Positions 1-12,800 of a stretch of DNA of 64,000 nt are shown here, one piece after another. Both the position numbers and the translations under genes were made by a program. Below the pieces are notes generated by a model. That model ran no database searches. It was not told where the DNA came from and worked only from the letters and a program-made list of their open reading frames with translations. Origin of the DNA: Musa acuminata AAA Group (taxonomy: Eukaryota; Streptophyta; Magnoliopsida; Zingiberales; Musaceae); assembly GCF_036884655.1 (NCBI RefSeq), contig NC_088337.1, positions 31,277,001-31,341,000 of the forward strand. The letters are read 5' to 3'. How positions within the stretch are numbered: the stretch's first letter is position 1; every line of letters begins with the position of its first letter.

Positions 1-95
1 TCTCTTCCCCTTCTGTTTTTTTGTGTGTGTGTTTTTCTCTTTCATACTTTTTTTCAAAACTTAACAGAATTTGCCATATTCTCTTTGAACCACAG

Positions 96-3000
96 AAATA
101 CTTGGCGGACATACTTTCCGTGTTGGCACTGACAATGTCTGCTGAAGGAGAGAGGGTATGTAAAATTCATCTTATAACTACGTATTTTCTTCTCCCAGAA
201 GTTGACATTACAAGATATCTACATAGATTCCTTGCCTGGTATTTGTCTCAGAAACTTGCTGCAAATAATTGCTGTTGCAAGTCCTATAGTGGTTTTACTT
301 TTGTTATCATACATGTTTGTGAGTTACATATCATATATGTTCTTTGTAAAGTCTTGTTATTCAACAATAGAATGATGCTAAACAGATTGGTGGAAAGATC
401 AAGAGGTATAAGAACCCTATTTACAGCCAGAGTGTTGGATGTGTTTTCATTTATTTTTGCCATCTTAAAATTTTGCCTACTTGCTTTTTTTGGCAATATC
501 TCTTTGCTTTATATAATTTGACAGCACAAAATTCTGCGGTCCTCTGGTGACACTGATGATGCACTAGCATTTTGTAGTTGTGGTAATGTATTGCTTAAGT
601 CAGTGTAACAATTTCCTGTTTGTCCTCTGTAGGAGAGTCTGAAGTACCGATTGCTAGGGTCTGAAGGTGATATTGGTTCGTGGGGACATGAATATGTAAG
701 GTAAGGAACTTAACTTTGGCAAGTATTGGAATGGTCTGAACCCATATTCTGTTTTTTAACTTTTAAAATCTGACGTGTACTTTAAAAATTGATATGTAGT
801 TTTGATAAACATAGTCAATATAACAAACTTATGTTTGTAAAGGTACAACTTTTCAGGAGAATATTAAATTTTTTGAACTTCAGATTATCTTGTCATGGGT
901 TCAGAATGATGGTTTGTTATCATGATGTTTTAAAATTTAGTGAGATATTGGTGTATGCGTGCTTTTATCTTTTGATGCTAATAAGTTATTTATGTTCATC
1001 TCAAACTACTGTTTTATTTGGCAGAAATTTGGCTGGTGAAATCTCACAGGAATTTGCAAAGCGGCAGGTCAGGCTCACTCACTCAACGACTTTTCTGACA
1101 ACTTGGATATTTTGTGATATTTTGAGTCAATAGGTTGATGATATTTATCATGTTTTTGGTCGCATCTATGCTATACTATTTGATTCATAGATTTATTTCT
1201 GATTAAAATCTTGTTTGTAGCTTATTTTTATAAGACCATTGGCACATCCATGCAAAGGCCAACTATTTTTTAAGAACTCATTTTTTTGCATCATACAAGA
1301 GCAAATCTTTTCATATTAATTTTTATTAAATCAATTTAGGTTTTGCCCATTTTTACTACAAGTCTGAAATGACATTTCATACCTCAGTTGTTCTTGGAGA
1401 TGATATATCACGATAAACAATTAATTTTACTTTTACCCTCTATCATAACTACTCCTAATTGTTCACAATTGGAATCATTCTCATATTTCTAGTAATCTGT
1501 ATCTCGGCAAAACTAACTTTTCATGTATGAATATCTTTTCCATCATTTAGGTTCACAATAGAGGTTTCACCTGATGATCATTTAACTTTCTTGATTTATC
1601 GTCCACTTTAATTATCTTGTATTAACTCCATGAGAAACATGATATTTAATTGTTTATTCAGTACAACAAATAGTCTTAACTGACAAAACTTTTGCCATTG
1701 GAAATCTCGTGCATCTGTTTTGAGTACAACGTTGACTCTTTTCCTAAGTTGCACTAATCTACAAAGACTAAGTGTTTCAGACTGTTACCTGAAAATATCT
1801 TCTATATTTTATAATCTGACAAAGTTGCTGTTTTGAGTGTTTTAATGATCTGTACTTCTTTTTGCTTGCAATTTACTTTAGTTGTTTATGAACATGTGGT
1901 TGAAATGCGAAGCATTATAAATGCTTATCGTCGAAAGTCAGCTACTCTTGACTACCTAGCTAGTGCTAGTGTGGACTTAGTTTTAGTTTGCTTAGCTGAT
2001 ATTTGTTATCACGTGAACTCATTTACTGGCATATTCCCACTGTTTTAGCCTCTTTTTAGTCAGCTTGTTCTAGCTAGTAAGTGGCTAATTACTTCTCTCT
2101 TCTTACACAGTATGATGACTTGCCCTTAGACACTTTGATGGAACTTGTGCAACAAATTGTTGCCTTTCACATGAAGGTATCTGCTATATAATATCTGAAC
2201 CTTGAGTTATGCTGTTTATTTTTGGTAGTAATTGTGGTAAATGGTGCTAATCTTGTACGTTCTTCTGTTTATTGAGTTATTTTATCTAGTTTTTGAAAAG
2301 ATGATGATTATTTATTTTTAACTACTGGTACAGCATAATGCTGAGCCGGAAGCTGTAGATCTTCTAATGGAGGTATGCTCACGACTCATTCATTTTTCCC
2401 ACCTAGTTGTATATTTATATATCTTTCACCCTTCAGGTTGAAGATCTTGAGCTGCTAGTTGAGCATGTGGATGCTACAAATTATAAAAGAGCGTGTTTGT
2501 ATCTTACCAGTTCTTCTAGGTAAAAAGATTTCCAGTTTTGTTACAAATGCACCATGCACTTATCTTGATATAGTCCATTTGCAAAGACAAAACTAGTCAG
2601 TCTTTTTGTTGTTTGTTGAAGTGCTATGACACCACTGTTCTATATACTATTGGTAACTTGGTATGTTGCCACATAATTGACTTGGGATGATATGGATGGC
2701 TTGCTAATGTGGGACAAGAGCATCAAGGGGCAATTATTCTAAAATTTATGTATACTGTAGGATTTGATAATATGGCTGACGAAAAAAAATAGAGAGAGAG
2801 AGAGAGGAGATGATAACACTCAGGCTTACTCTTGTTCATAGAATCACATTTTAGGGGCTCTCCTCTCACATAAGAAGCACCTCACGCACAGTGATGGAAT
2901 CGTACCAGAGGGTAGAGAAGATGTCTTACATCTCGCACATTACGTGACACTGGTGGATGATATTCCATGGTTCTCCACCGCCTGCGTCCCAACTTCTATT

Positions 3001-6000
3001 GTTCATTTGATCTTGGCATCACCTAAGCAGCATAGGGGTGTGTGCTGAGGCTTTGTCAGAGTCAAGATTGGGTCAAGGGTAGCGAGGAGCTTTGTTGGGG
3101 CTGAATTTGGGGGACTTCAAGTGGTTGAACTTAGATTTGGAGCTTATCTTAGGTAGAAATGCGGGAGCCATGGTTGGGCCCTTTAAGAACTGGGACCTTG
3201 GTGAGGGGGAAGAGGGAGCAGGGTGGAACATGGTGAAGGCTGGAGGAATGTGGGACTAGGCCACAACGAACAAGGTGTCTAGGAAAGGAAATGGTGAAGG
3301 TTGTGTGTATCGGTTATAACCCTTGTATGATCTAAAAATACTTGGTATAGTTTTGTTTACTTGGTTTTTCTTGCATAGAACCAATTCACTCATTAATTGT
3401 TTTTATACGTTTCTGTTTGTAACCATCAAAAATCGCACTGGACTGAACCAAACAGTGTGTATTTTTTGGTTTCCTCTGCTTGGTTGCACAGTCTTGGTAT
3501 ATATGATTTTACCAATCATGGAAATGTTTATGCATAAAATTTTGGATAACCTAAGGTTTCAGGATTGGAGAACCTTAAATCTAATATATCTGTACCATAA
3601 TATTACAAACTCCATCTTTTTATCTCATAGTCAAAGACTGCTCTGATCAAATACTTGTCCTTCCTAAGAAGTAAAAATGTGAGCATGCTGGCGGAATTTT
3701 GTTTCACTATAGCATGAGATGACAATGGTTGGCTAATTTTGTTAAGCAGCCAAAGCATGGGTTTAATTTAGCAACCAGGTGTTCTTGAAACTTGTTGGAT
3801 TTTGTTATTAAACATGTGGGTCATGTTGCAGTTTATGTTTGGCAGGGAGTTGAGTTATCAATCAGACTGACAGTGACTGCGGTAATTTGATATCCTCTAG
3901 AACATGTTCTATAGCATTCCAGTGTAATTCTCTTTAAAATTAATAATGAATGGTGATGATTAAATGTTATCTTTTACAAGAATTGTGGTGGTGAATCCTT
4001 TAGTAGAAACTTTTGAGTCATGACGGGCTATTTTATGTCAAGAGGTAGGATTTATTCATTCATTAAGATTTTTCGGCTAATGTTTTCTGTGCTGTTTATT
4101 TTGCCAATAACAGCATGTAACCTTCATTGGTGAAGATTAGACATAGTTGTGCTTATAATTTAAACTAAAATTATTTTACTTCCATTGGCCTTGGAGGTTT
4201 ATTTTGATTCTCATTTTCTTCCTGTGATGGATTTATGGATGTTATATGATAAATGATTCTAGTCAAATTGCAATTATGCTTTATCTGAAGACAGCTGTAG
4301 TGCTGTACTCTAGCCGTATGATCATTAAGTTATAAAATGTAATTTTATTTTCAAACCATGTAAATCTCGCAGCTATCTCCCAAGCACAGATGATTTATTA
4401 GCTTCGGACATAGCCTTTACGATTTATACCAAGTTTGAGGATTATGCAAGTGCTCTGCGGATTGCACTCTTTATCGATAACACCCAAGTATGTATACATT
4501 CATGTTATCGTAAATGTATTTCTTCACATTAGTTAAGCTGTTGTTAAGTTTAACTCGTGAAATTCTCTTTGTGCAGTATGTGAAGCAGATCTACACATCC
4601 ACTGAAGATCTTCAACTGAAGAAGCAATTTTCTTATATTATAGCTCGTCATGTAAGCTGTCTGCATCATATTGACTATGATGATATAGTTTTCACTGGTG
4701 TAATTAGACTCACCAGAGTTGTATGCCATAATTCATGCATTCTCTTATATGTGATTGTGAATTCACTGTGTCCAAGAGTTCAGGCCAATTTCTTTTTTGC
4801 TTGATGAATTTTGAAAAAATTATGGTTTTTTGCCATATTTCTAATACTTCATTCTGATATTGTGTGCAATATTTGGTCAGATACCACCCTGTTTACTGAT
4901 CAGCTCTGTTTACTTCAGGGTCTAGTTCTGGAAATTGATGAAGATATAGCTCCTGATGATGATGACAGGGAGGCCTTGCAGGAAATAGTCAACAATGTTA
5001 AGCTAAGCGAGGGATATCTTGCGCTTGCTCGGGACATTGAGGTTATGGAACCTAAATCTCCAGAAGACATCTATAAGGTGCTGGTTCTTATACAATTATC
5101 TAAACTGAAGTACACCTTATTTCTTCTCAGATAATATTGGGTATTAATCCAAGTTTGTAAGATGTTTTTTTTTGTTGTTTCCCCTAATTAGATTTGCATC
5201 TGTTTTGATTATCTCATCATGTCAATTTTTTTCTGATGATAAAGGAATTTTGTTACTGAAGAGATGATTCTTGTTTTTCTTAGGAAGTACTCTCTAATAT
5301 CCGTAGAAAGTTCTTTCCATGACTTCTTATTGTCCTTCAGTAGAAAATCATGGTTCTTGTAATTTTTTGTTTGTAAATAGAAATATTCACATGTATTTGC
5401 TTGATTTTTTTTGGTCCTCTGGTTTACACATTGTTTTATTACTTAGGTGCACTTGATTGATGGCCGGGCAAGTGCAAGTTCTAGTCTCGATTCAGCAAGA
5501 CAGAACTTGGCAGCTACCTTTGTTAATGCATTTGTAAATGCCGGATTTGGACAGGTAAATGAAAGAATTTTTTAAGAAATTTCTTGTGGTAAAATCTTCT
5601 ATAAGTTGTTTATACTTGGATATTTCTTATTATTCTCAGGATAAATTGATGACTGTCACATCAGAATCCTCCAGTGGATCTTCAGGTAATTGGCTATTCA
5701 AGAACAAGGAACATGGAAAGGCCAGTGCAGCAGCAAGCTTGGTATTGTTATTCCCATATGTTTTATTTGATATAAATAAATAGTGGTATATTAGAATGTG
5801 ATTATGCTCTTCTTTGTTATAGGGGATGATTCTGTTGTGGGATGTTGACTCCGGACTTTCACAAATTGATAAATATTTGCATAGTAATGATAACCATGTG
5901 GTCGCTGGTGCTCTGTTAGGTATTGGTATTGTTAGCTGTGGTGTGAAGAATGACTGTGACCCTGTAAGTTGTATCTCATTTAAGATTAATAAGATATGCC

Positions 6001-8884
6001 AGTGACATCCTCTGCTAACTTTCATATTTTCTCGAATTCATTAGACTATTACTATGTAGATATGAGATTATGTGGTATGGTTCTTCTTGCAGGCATTGGC
6101 ACTTCTAATTGACTATATTAACAAAGATGACACCATCATCCGCATTGGTGCCATACTGGGCCTTGGAATTGCATATGCTGGATCTCTAAAGGATGAGGTG
6201 GAGATCCAGGAGCTATTTGTCTGCTTTTAACTGCTAACCATGTTCTTAATTACATTCTGACATAATAATTTTGTGCCAGCTTAGAATTCGCCTATCACTT
6301 ATCTTGGGAGATCCAAAAACACCCCTTGAAGTTCTTGTATTTTCTGCTATCACCCTGGGGCTCGTATATGTTGGTTCTTGTAATGAAGAAATTGCTCAGT
6401 CCATCATTTTGGCATTGATGGAACGTTCTGACACTGAACTAGGGGAACCTCTGACTCGCCTGCTTCCTGTAGCTCTTGGACTTCTGTATCTTGGAAAGCA
6501 GGTAATTTGAAAAAAAAAAATCAAAATTGCTTTCCAGGCTTTTTATTAGTTTTCTGTTGTTGATAATTAATCTTCTCAACCATCACTCTATGGTGTTTCA
6601 GTGGATAATTGTGTTATATAGCTTCATTATTCTACTGTAAGTAGTATATAGCTTCATTATTCTATCCATGTTATCATTGTAGATATAGATGTACTTGTTT
6701 GGTTTGCTTCAAGGATGCCAGAAATTTGATACTGCAATTATTGGCACTGGTTCAGCTCCTGGGTAGAAGTATTAAAGGCTTGATCCTTTAGTTGCTATCT
6801 TTTAGAAGATTGGCTTAGAACTTCTCCAGTGGCTTGAAGTTAAAATAAAAAAAAGTTTGCCCAACAGATGGATTTTGGTCTTGCAGAATTTGGATATCGA
6901 TTTCAAGTTAAAATGTTAGGTCATCAGATATATGTTTTTCCCTATTCTTGTAGAATTCAGATGTTGATGAATTGATATTATATCATTTGTGTAGGAGTTT
7001 AGTTTTTCTTATGTACTCCTGGAATTTTGGTCTAACAGGATAATGTTGAGGCTACTGCAGAGGTTTCAAAAACATTTAATGACAAAATCAGGAAATATGC
7101 TGATGTCACTCTACTGTCTTTGGCATATGCTGGAACCGGGAATGTTCTGAAGGTGTCTATTTGTAACTGTGCATTGTCCCTTCTAATTTAGGTGTGAAAT
7201 GATTAAAACACTTCTGTTCTGCAGGTCCAGAAGCTTCTGGGGTACTGCGCTCAGCATCTTGAGAAGGGTGAGAACTATCAGGGACCCGCTGTCCTTGGGA
7301 TTGCACTTATTGCAATGGCTGAAGAATTGGGCCTTGATATGGCGATTCGATCATTGGAGCACCTTTTGCAGTATGGAGAGCAGAACATTAGACGAGCAGT
7401 GCCCCTGGCTCTTGGTATCCTTTGTATTTCTAATCCAAAGGTACACTTATCCCTATTACCTAGGATTACTGTGCTTGACAGTTACATACATTATTTTGTT
7501 TGTTAATTAAATGCATAAGGGAGCAACTTATAGGGAAAAGTTAACAATCTTGCTAGTTCCAAGTTTTAATCAGGATAATGAAATTCCCTAGAGCAGTCAG
7601 TTTATACAAGTAAATATAATGCTAATTACCCTCAAAAAATAAATAAGTTGCTGAAGATGGTGCTATATTGGTTGTTGACCTGTATATGGTTACATGTAGT
7701 AGGAAAAATCTACAGATTAAAAGAAAAATCTAATTCAGCTGTTTTCTTGAACTCAAAATGTTGCTCTCCTCATCTTTGATCAGGTCAATGTCATGGATAC
7801 ACTTAGCAGACTGAGTCATGATACTGATGGTGATGTATCAATGGTATGCCCACCTTAAATCTCTCTCTCTCTCTCTCTCTCCCCTTTCCCACCCTAAAAA
7901 AGGGAAAAAATGTGGGAGAATCAATTTTGCTAGATATCTGACTGACCTTTGATCTGCAGGCAGCAATTATCTCATTGGGATTGATAGGTGCAGGCACAAA
8001 TAATGCTCGGATAGCCAGCATGCTCCGCAACCTTTCAAGTTATTACTATAAAGAAGCTGGCCATCTCTTCTGTGTAGGCTATTGTAGACTTGTGTTTGTC
8101 TGATTCCAGCAACTTCCTCGGATCACATTTAGGTTGAAATTTATCTTTGCAGGTGAGGATTGCTCAAGGTCTTGTGCATTTGGGGAAGGGTTTACTAACA
8201 CTTTCCCCTTACCACTCTGATCGGTTTTTATTGTCCCCGTAAGTTCATTTGCAGCCTGTCATCCATACCTTTTCTTTTCCTGTCATCCATATTTAGTGTC
8301 CATATTATCCTCATAACTTCCTATGCAGGACTGCGCTTGCTGGACTTGTTACTGTTTTGCATGCATGCTTGGACATGAAATCTACCATCCTTGGAAAGTA
8401 TCATTATATGCTCTACATTCTCGTCTTAGCGATGCAGGTGTGACTTGTCAATCTTAAATTCTTGGCTTATGTTCTCAGTGTTATCACAAAGTTGGTCAGT
8501 GTTTTGACGGTCCCTGTTTTAACTCTTGCAGCCAAGGATGCTCATGACGGTGGATGAAAATCTAAAACCTATTTCTGTTCCTGTACGGGTTGGTCAGTCT
8601 GTCGACGTGGTGGGCCAGGCAGGTCGGCCAAAGACCATTACAGGATTTCAGACACATTCTACTCCTGTCTTGCTTGCTGCAGGAGACAGAGCTGAACTGG
8701 CTACCGATAAGTATGATTTGATTTTGACGATCCTCAATATCTTTCTCTCGACTTTCCACTTAACTGTCACGGACTAACTTGGATCTTGTCTTTTTTATTA
8801 TTGTGCAGATACATTCCGCTGACATCAGTGCTGGAAGGTTTTGTAATCTTGAAAGAAAACCCAGATTCTCATGATGATCGTTAG
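96..8884 (+). CDS. RPN1: 26S proteasome regulatory subunit RPN1 (PSMD2), 5'-partial
   Basis: RPN1 is the largest non-ATPase subunit of the proteasome base; it docks ubiquitin receptors, shuttle factors and a deubiquitinase. Twenty-two exons are read: 96-155, 633-700, 1025-1067, 2111-2176, 2334-2372, 2437-2519, 4373-4487, 4577-4651, 4919-5077, 5447-5554, 5640-5741, 5823-5963, 6093-6197, 6280-6501, 7039-7152, 7225-7440, 7784-7843, 7960-8073, 8153-8238, 8329-8437, 8532-8710 and 8809-8884. All joins keep frame and use GT/AG, giving 779 residues before TAG. Diagnostic strings include [47 protein letters not shown] (PC repeats) and [17 protein letters not shown] near the C-terminus. Compared with the usual ~890 residues, about 110 N-terminal residues lie left of the window; bases 1-95 are intron. 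No stop or frameshift was seen, so it looks functional. Identification is by recalled family sequence, not a search. Confidence 0.96.
2520..4372 (+). other. Largest RPN1 intron, with GC-richer insert-like stretch
   Basis: This 1.85-kb intron is mostly AT-rich. From about 2780 to 3310 it changes character: an (AG)n tract at 2791-2806 is followed by G-rich, gene-like sequence without a long open frame on either strand. That suggests an inserted fragment or decayed repeat, but I saw no terminal repeats or target duplication and cannot classify it. Confidence 0.4.
7861..7881. repeat. (CT)n microsatellite in an RPN1 intron
   Basis: Uninterrupted CT dinucleotide run just after the 5' splice site of the intron between the exons ending at 7843 and starting at 7960. 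A polypyrimidine run this close to the donor is unusual in position but otherwise ordinary. Confidence 0.9.
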
Positions 8885-9860
8885 AATACCTTGCAACTTT
8901 TTTGTCATTGGAGTTGGATGATCATGAGGAACATTGGGCCCAGTTGCTGTATTCTCTTACTGTGAGGTTATTTACTTGAGTCTTGAATCGAGACGTACAA
9001 AAGGGCCGTGAATTTGGACGTGGGACGTTGGTTACTTGTCATGCTCGTACTTCTTCATGTTACGATACACTGCTGGCTAGCAGTTCCAATTTATCCTGTG
9101 TAGGATGATGTCAACGGCCTTCAGCTTCCCAAGCTTCGTTAGTGAAACATCAAATTATTTATTATTCGATTGCCAAAACTTGGTTTTCGTTGCTAGTTGT
9201 CACTATGGGCATCATCTCCATGACAGTTGCATTGTATTTGTTGTTTGGTGCCATGTATTTTTGTAGACGATAGTAATGTTTCTTCCTTCACTGTTGTCTA
9301 GAAGCTGATACGGTGTTGGTTGAAGTGGCTGAAGAGTCGTCCAACAGGTGAAATTGGATCTGATTCAGCCTGGTTTGGCGTTCGGCAAACAAAGATGGTG
9401 CCATGGCCACTCGTTCGCAGCACATTTAATTGCTCGTGTTCGAGAGGAGTGAGTCGGTCGCATAAGGTCACACAAACATCCCCAAAATCAAAATCCATTT
9501 CGACCAAGAATCCCGTGATCATAAATGTCCACCGTCGGATCAGGACGAGGCTGCTCGACCCCATCTTCGGACGGTATAGATATCAACCTGCTTCCATTTC
9601 CACTTCTACGGCCCGCCCGCCCACCCACCGACGACATCAGTCGAGATAACGCGAGGTAGAGCTGTTCGTTCTCGGACAGGTTAAGTCGAGGTCGAAGTCG
9701 GGGGTGGACAGCGGAGACCGTTAACTAACCCCTCGCTGCAACGAAAACCCCAACCCCAACCCCACCAAATTTCGAAGCCGAATTCATTATAGGAGGCGTC
9801 CTCTCGCACCACCAAACCCCAACCCCAACCCCAACCCTTCTCCTTACCCCTCGACCGGCC
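8885..9860. other. RPN1 3' UTR and SH2-gene upstream region
   Basis: No convincing coding sequence. The first ~400 bases are AT-rich and should hold the RPN1 3' UTR. From about 9300 the sequence becomes GC-richer and pyrimidine-rich towards the ATG at 9861, as expected for a promoter and 5' UTR. Open frames here on both strands match nothing I recognise and are treated as chance. Confidence 0.6.
9746..9838. repeat. Two short (AACCCC)n arrays in the SH2-gene 5' UTR/promoter
   Basis: Two runs of the hexamer AACCCC, about three copies each, lie at roughly 9746-9764 and 9815-9838, ending about 20 bp before the start codon region. The complementary strand carries GGGGTT runs, which could form G-quadruplex structure. 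The plant telomere unit is CCCTAAA, so this is not a telomere remnant. Confidence 0.8.
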
Positions 9861-12800
9861 ATGGCCGACGGCGAGCAATGCCGCGAGGAGCAGTACGCCA
9901 AGCTCGAAGATCTCAGGATAAGCCTCGATCGAGGTGGAGCAGGAGAGGAGGAAGGAGGAGATGGCGAAGGCGAAGGCGAACATGGCGGCGGCTTTGGTTT
10001 CTCCCTTTGCGTCTGGATTTATCTTTCCGGCTCTGCTCGTCCTTCTTCCATCATTCTTAAGCAGGTATCCGGTTCTTCCTGTCGCAGCTCTTGATCCTGA
10101 AAAAGGAAGTCTCTGTATTGCTTGTTTTTGCTGTTTGCCTGTTTCTTCCCTTTTTCTCCGCGATTACTTATTCGAATCCCGTGAGTATTGGTGCGGGTAC
10201 TTTTAGTTTGTTTTGCGTTGCTGCTTGTGTTGGAGTCGTCGTGCGAGAGCTTCAGCTGTTGGTTGACTTGCAAGGGTCGTTTCTTTCTTGTATGGGATAA
10301 AAGGGGGAGCCCGAAATTCCTTTTCCTTACTCTCTGTGGTTTATGTTTGAAGTGGATGCTGATAAATGGAATGAATTTGTTCGTTTATTCATTTAACCTT
10401 TTCCGCCAAGTTTGAATGTTTGGGGATAAATGGCAGGGAATGTGTTTCTTTGGGTACCCGAGTCTGACTGCTCTTGCCCTTGAATATTAATTAATTCTTA
10501 TATTAGATAGTTAATTGTTACTTCCACATGATAAAGATTTCTTAGTCTTGCTTATCAAGTTTGGAAGAATTCACTACTGTTACCTTGCAGAACTGGCGTT
10601 TGATCCGTTGTTTCTTGGTTTTGACTTGCAAAATGTTCTGCTTCTCTTTTTCACACTTCTTGATGGATGTAAATGTCTGAATTTGATTCTTTCTCAAATC
10701 AGTATTTGGTTTAAAACGATGTGTTAGTTTGATCTCACTTGAGGCAAACGAGAATTTATGCATTGGAAGTTTTCTCAGCATATATTTTCTTCTTTGTGTG
10801 TTGCTGTTGCTTCATCCTTTTTTGGCAATGCAGGTGGAGCAGTAACTGAATAACTCTTTTTTTGTTATGTAATGTTCTTGGCACCTTTTTTTGCATTTGC
10901 ATAATTAATAAGACTTGAGCATGAAGTTTGAGGGTACAACTTTGTAACAGTGGCTAGTGTGAATGTTATGTCTTCAGGAATATCTTTTTGCTCTTGAAAT
11001 CCTCTATTTTGGTGTTTAGTTGGACAGTGTTGTAAATTTCTCTTCCTTAATAATACAGAAGACTTCAGAAAGTGAAGATGAAGCTCCCTTTCTTGTTCTA
11101 AATGAGGAAAATAAACTGATTCTGCTTCCTTTGATATTAATACACAAAGAAGCTCCTTCTTCTGAGAATCCATTTCCCTGGACTGACATGTTTCACACAG
11201 CTGCTGAAATGGACTGCCCATTGGAGAAATGGTTTCATGTTGGATGTCAGGTATGTGGTTTTTAAAAATTATTTACAAGATTGATGTGTTTTCGAAGCTA
11301 CAAAAAGTGTATCTTTTTGCAATTTCCTACATTTGTCATCTACTATTCTGAATAATTTTGAGACTTTTTGCTTATTTTCCATTTTTATTCCTCTGTTTCC
11401 TAATATAGATGGAGTATCTTATCTGAGAAGGACCATAGAACATGGCAGTTGATCTTGATAATTTTTAAACTAGTTGCTTCTACATTTAGATATTTAGGAT
11501 TTGGTTGAAGCAAAATCATCTTATTTTCACCTTTACCTCTGCCAAAAAAATATTAAAGGTTCTAGCATGTGGTTGTCATATCACATCTAGATTATAAATT
11601 TTGTACCACAATGATAAATGAGGCATATGGTCAGCTGTATGAATGTCAGAATCAGAGAAGCATACTACATTTTTACTATTGATCTTATTCATAATTTGTA
11701 ACAGAACTAGCAGGACATGAGCTGCAGTTGTCAAAATTATTATATCATTATTTGGTTCAATGATTTCATTCATGGCCGCAAGACCACTGCCAGCTAGCTA
11801 CCAGAAAGGCTGGTATCTTTGTGTCTTTCCTTGATGGAACTTGCAGAACAGGGGGAAAAAAAAGGAAGATGACCCAAAGGATCTTGATGTTAAGAAAGAG
11901 AAGCCAATTCTTTCTCAGGCATCAATTTTCCCCTCTTCTGATGTCTCTTGTCCCCTCTGCGTCCTTTCCCCCAAAGAGAAGTGGCAGCAGCAGATACATC
12001 TGCAAGTTGCACTCTCCAAGATCTGGACGAATTGATCCCATGTCAATTGTGGGAAAAAAGAACTGAAATAACAATTCTCATGAAGCATGAATGAAACTTC
12101 CCAATTTGCTTCTTGTTCCCTTGATGGAACGAGAAGTTTTGGCTCAAACAAGGAACCCTAATTTGGTTACAATCTTGCTTACATCAGGTACCTGGGTCAC
12201 ATAGAAGTACTCTCTTGTGAATCGACCATACAGATGATTAATCTTATACTTAATAGGTAAGATTGACTTTTATCTAATTTCTTGCTTGATTAGAATTATA
12301 GCTTCGTATGCTTCTCATGGATTTGAGTCCGTGACATAGGAGGTGGGAATTCATCAACTATGATTCAGTACAATTAGTTTTTATTGACCAAGTTATGTCA
12401 TTGGAATGTAACGTCCGTGTAAAGATTGTCTTGATTATGTTTGTTGTTGTTATTTCTTATTTGCCAATGTTTCACTTTCACATTTTGCCAAGGAGGTGAC
12501 ATAGTTCTGCAAGTTATATCGATTGCAGTGAGAACAGTCAGGCTTATGGTTGATGGGCTGATGTTCTAAATTCCACATAACCTTTTTCCCGTTTATTTCT
12601 TTCTTCCTCTATCCATTTCCCCTTATTAAATGCAACATATCCATTGCAATTTTGGATGAGTAATTGCTTTTAATTTGAAGAAATCATTCATGAATATCTC
12701 TTATCTTCTATATATATTTGTTGGATGCTTTAAGTAACTTGCAGAAAACTTTGGGATTGTTTGTTGGCTTATTATAATTAGTAATTCTTATTTTAAAGGG

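Noticed and set aside
9746..9838. Interstitial telomere repeat
   Set aside because: The unit is AACCCC, not the plant CCCTAAA, and only a few copies are present.
9934..10206. Alternative frame (EQERRKEEMAKAKANMAAAL) as the start of the SH2 gene
   Set aside because: Only the frame from 9861 gives the family motif LCVWIYL and splices in phase into exon 2.
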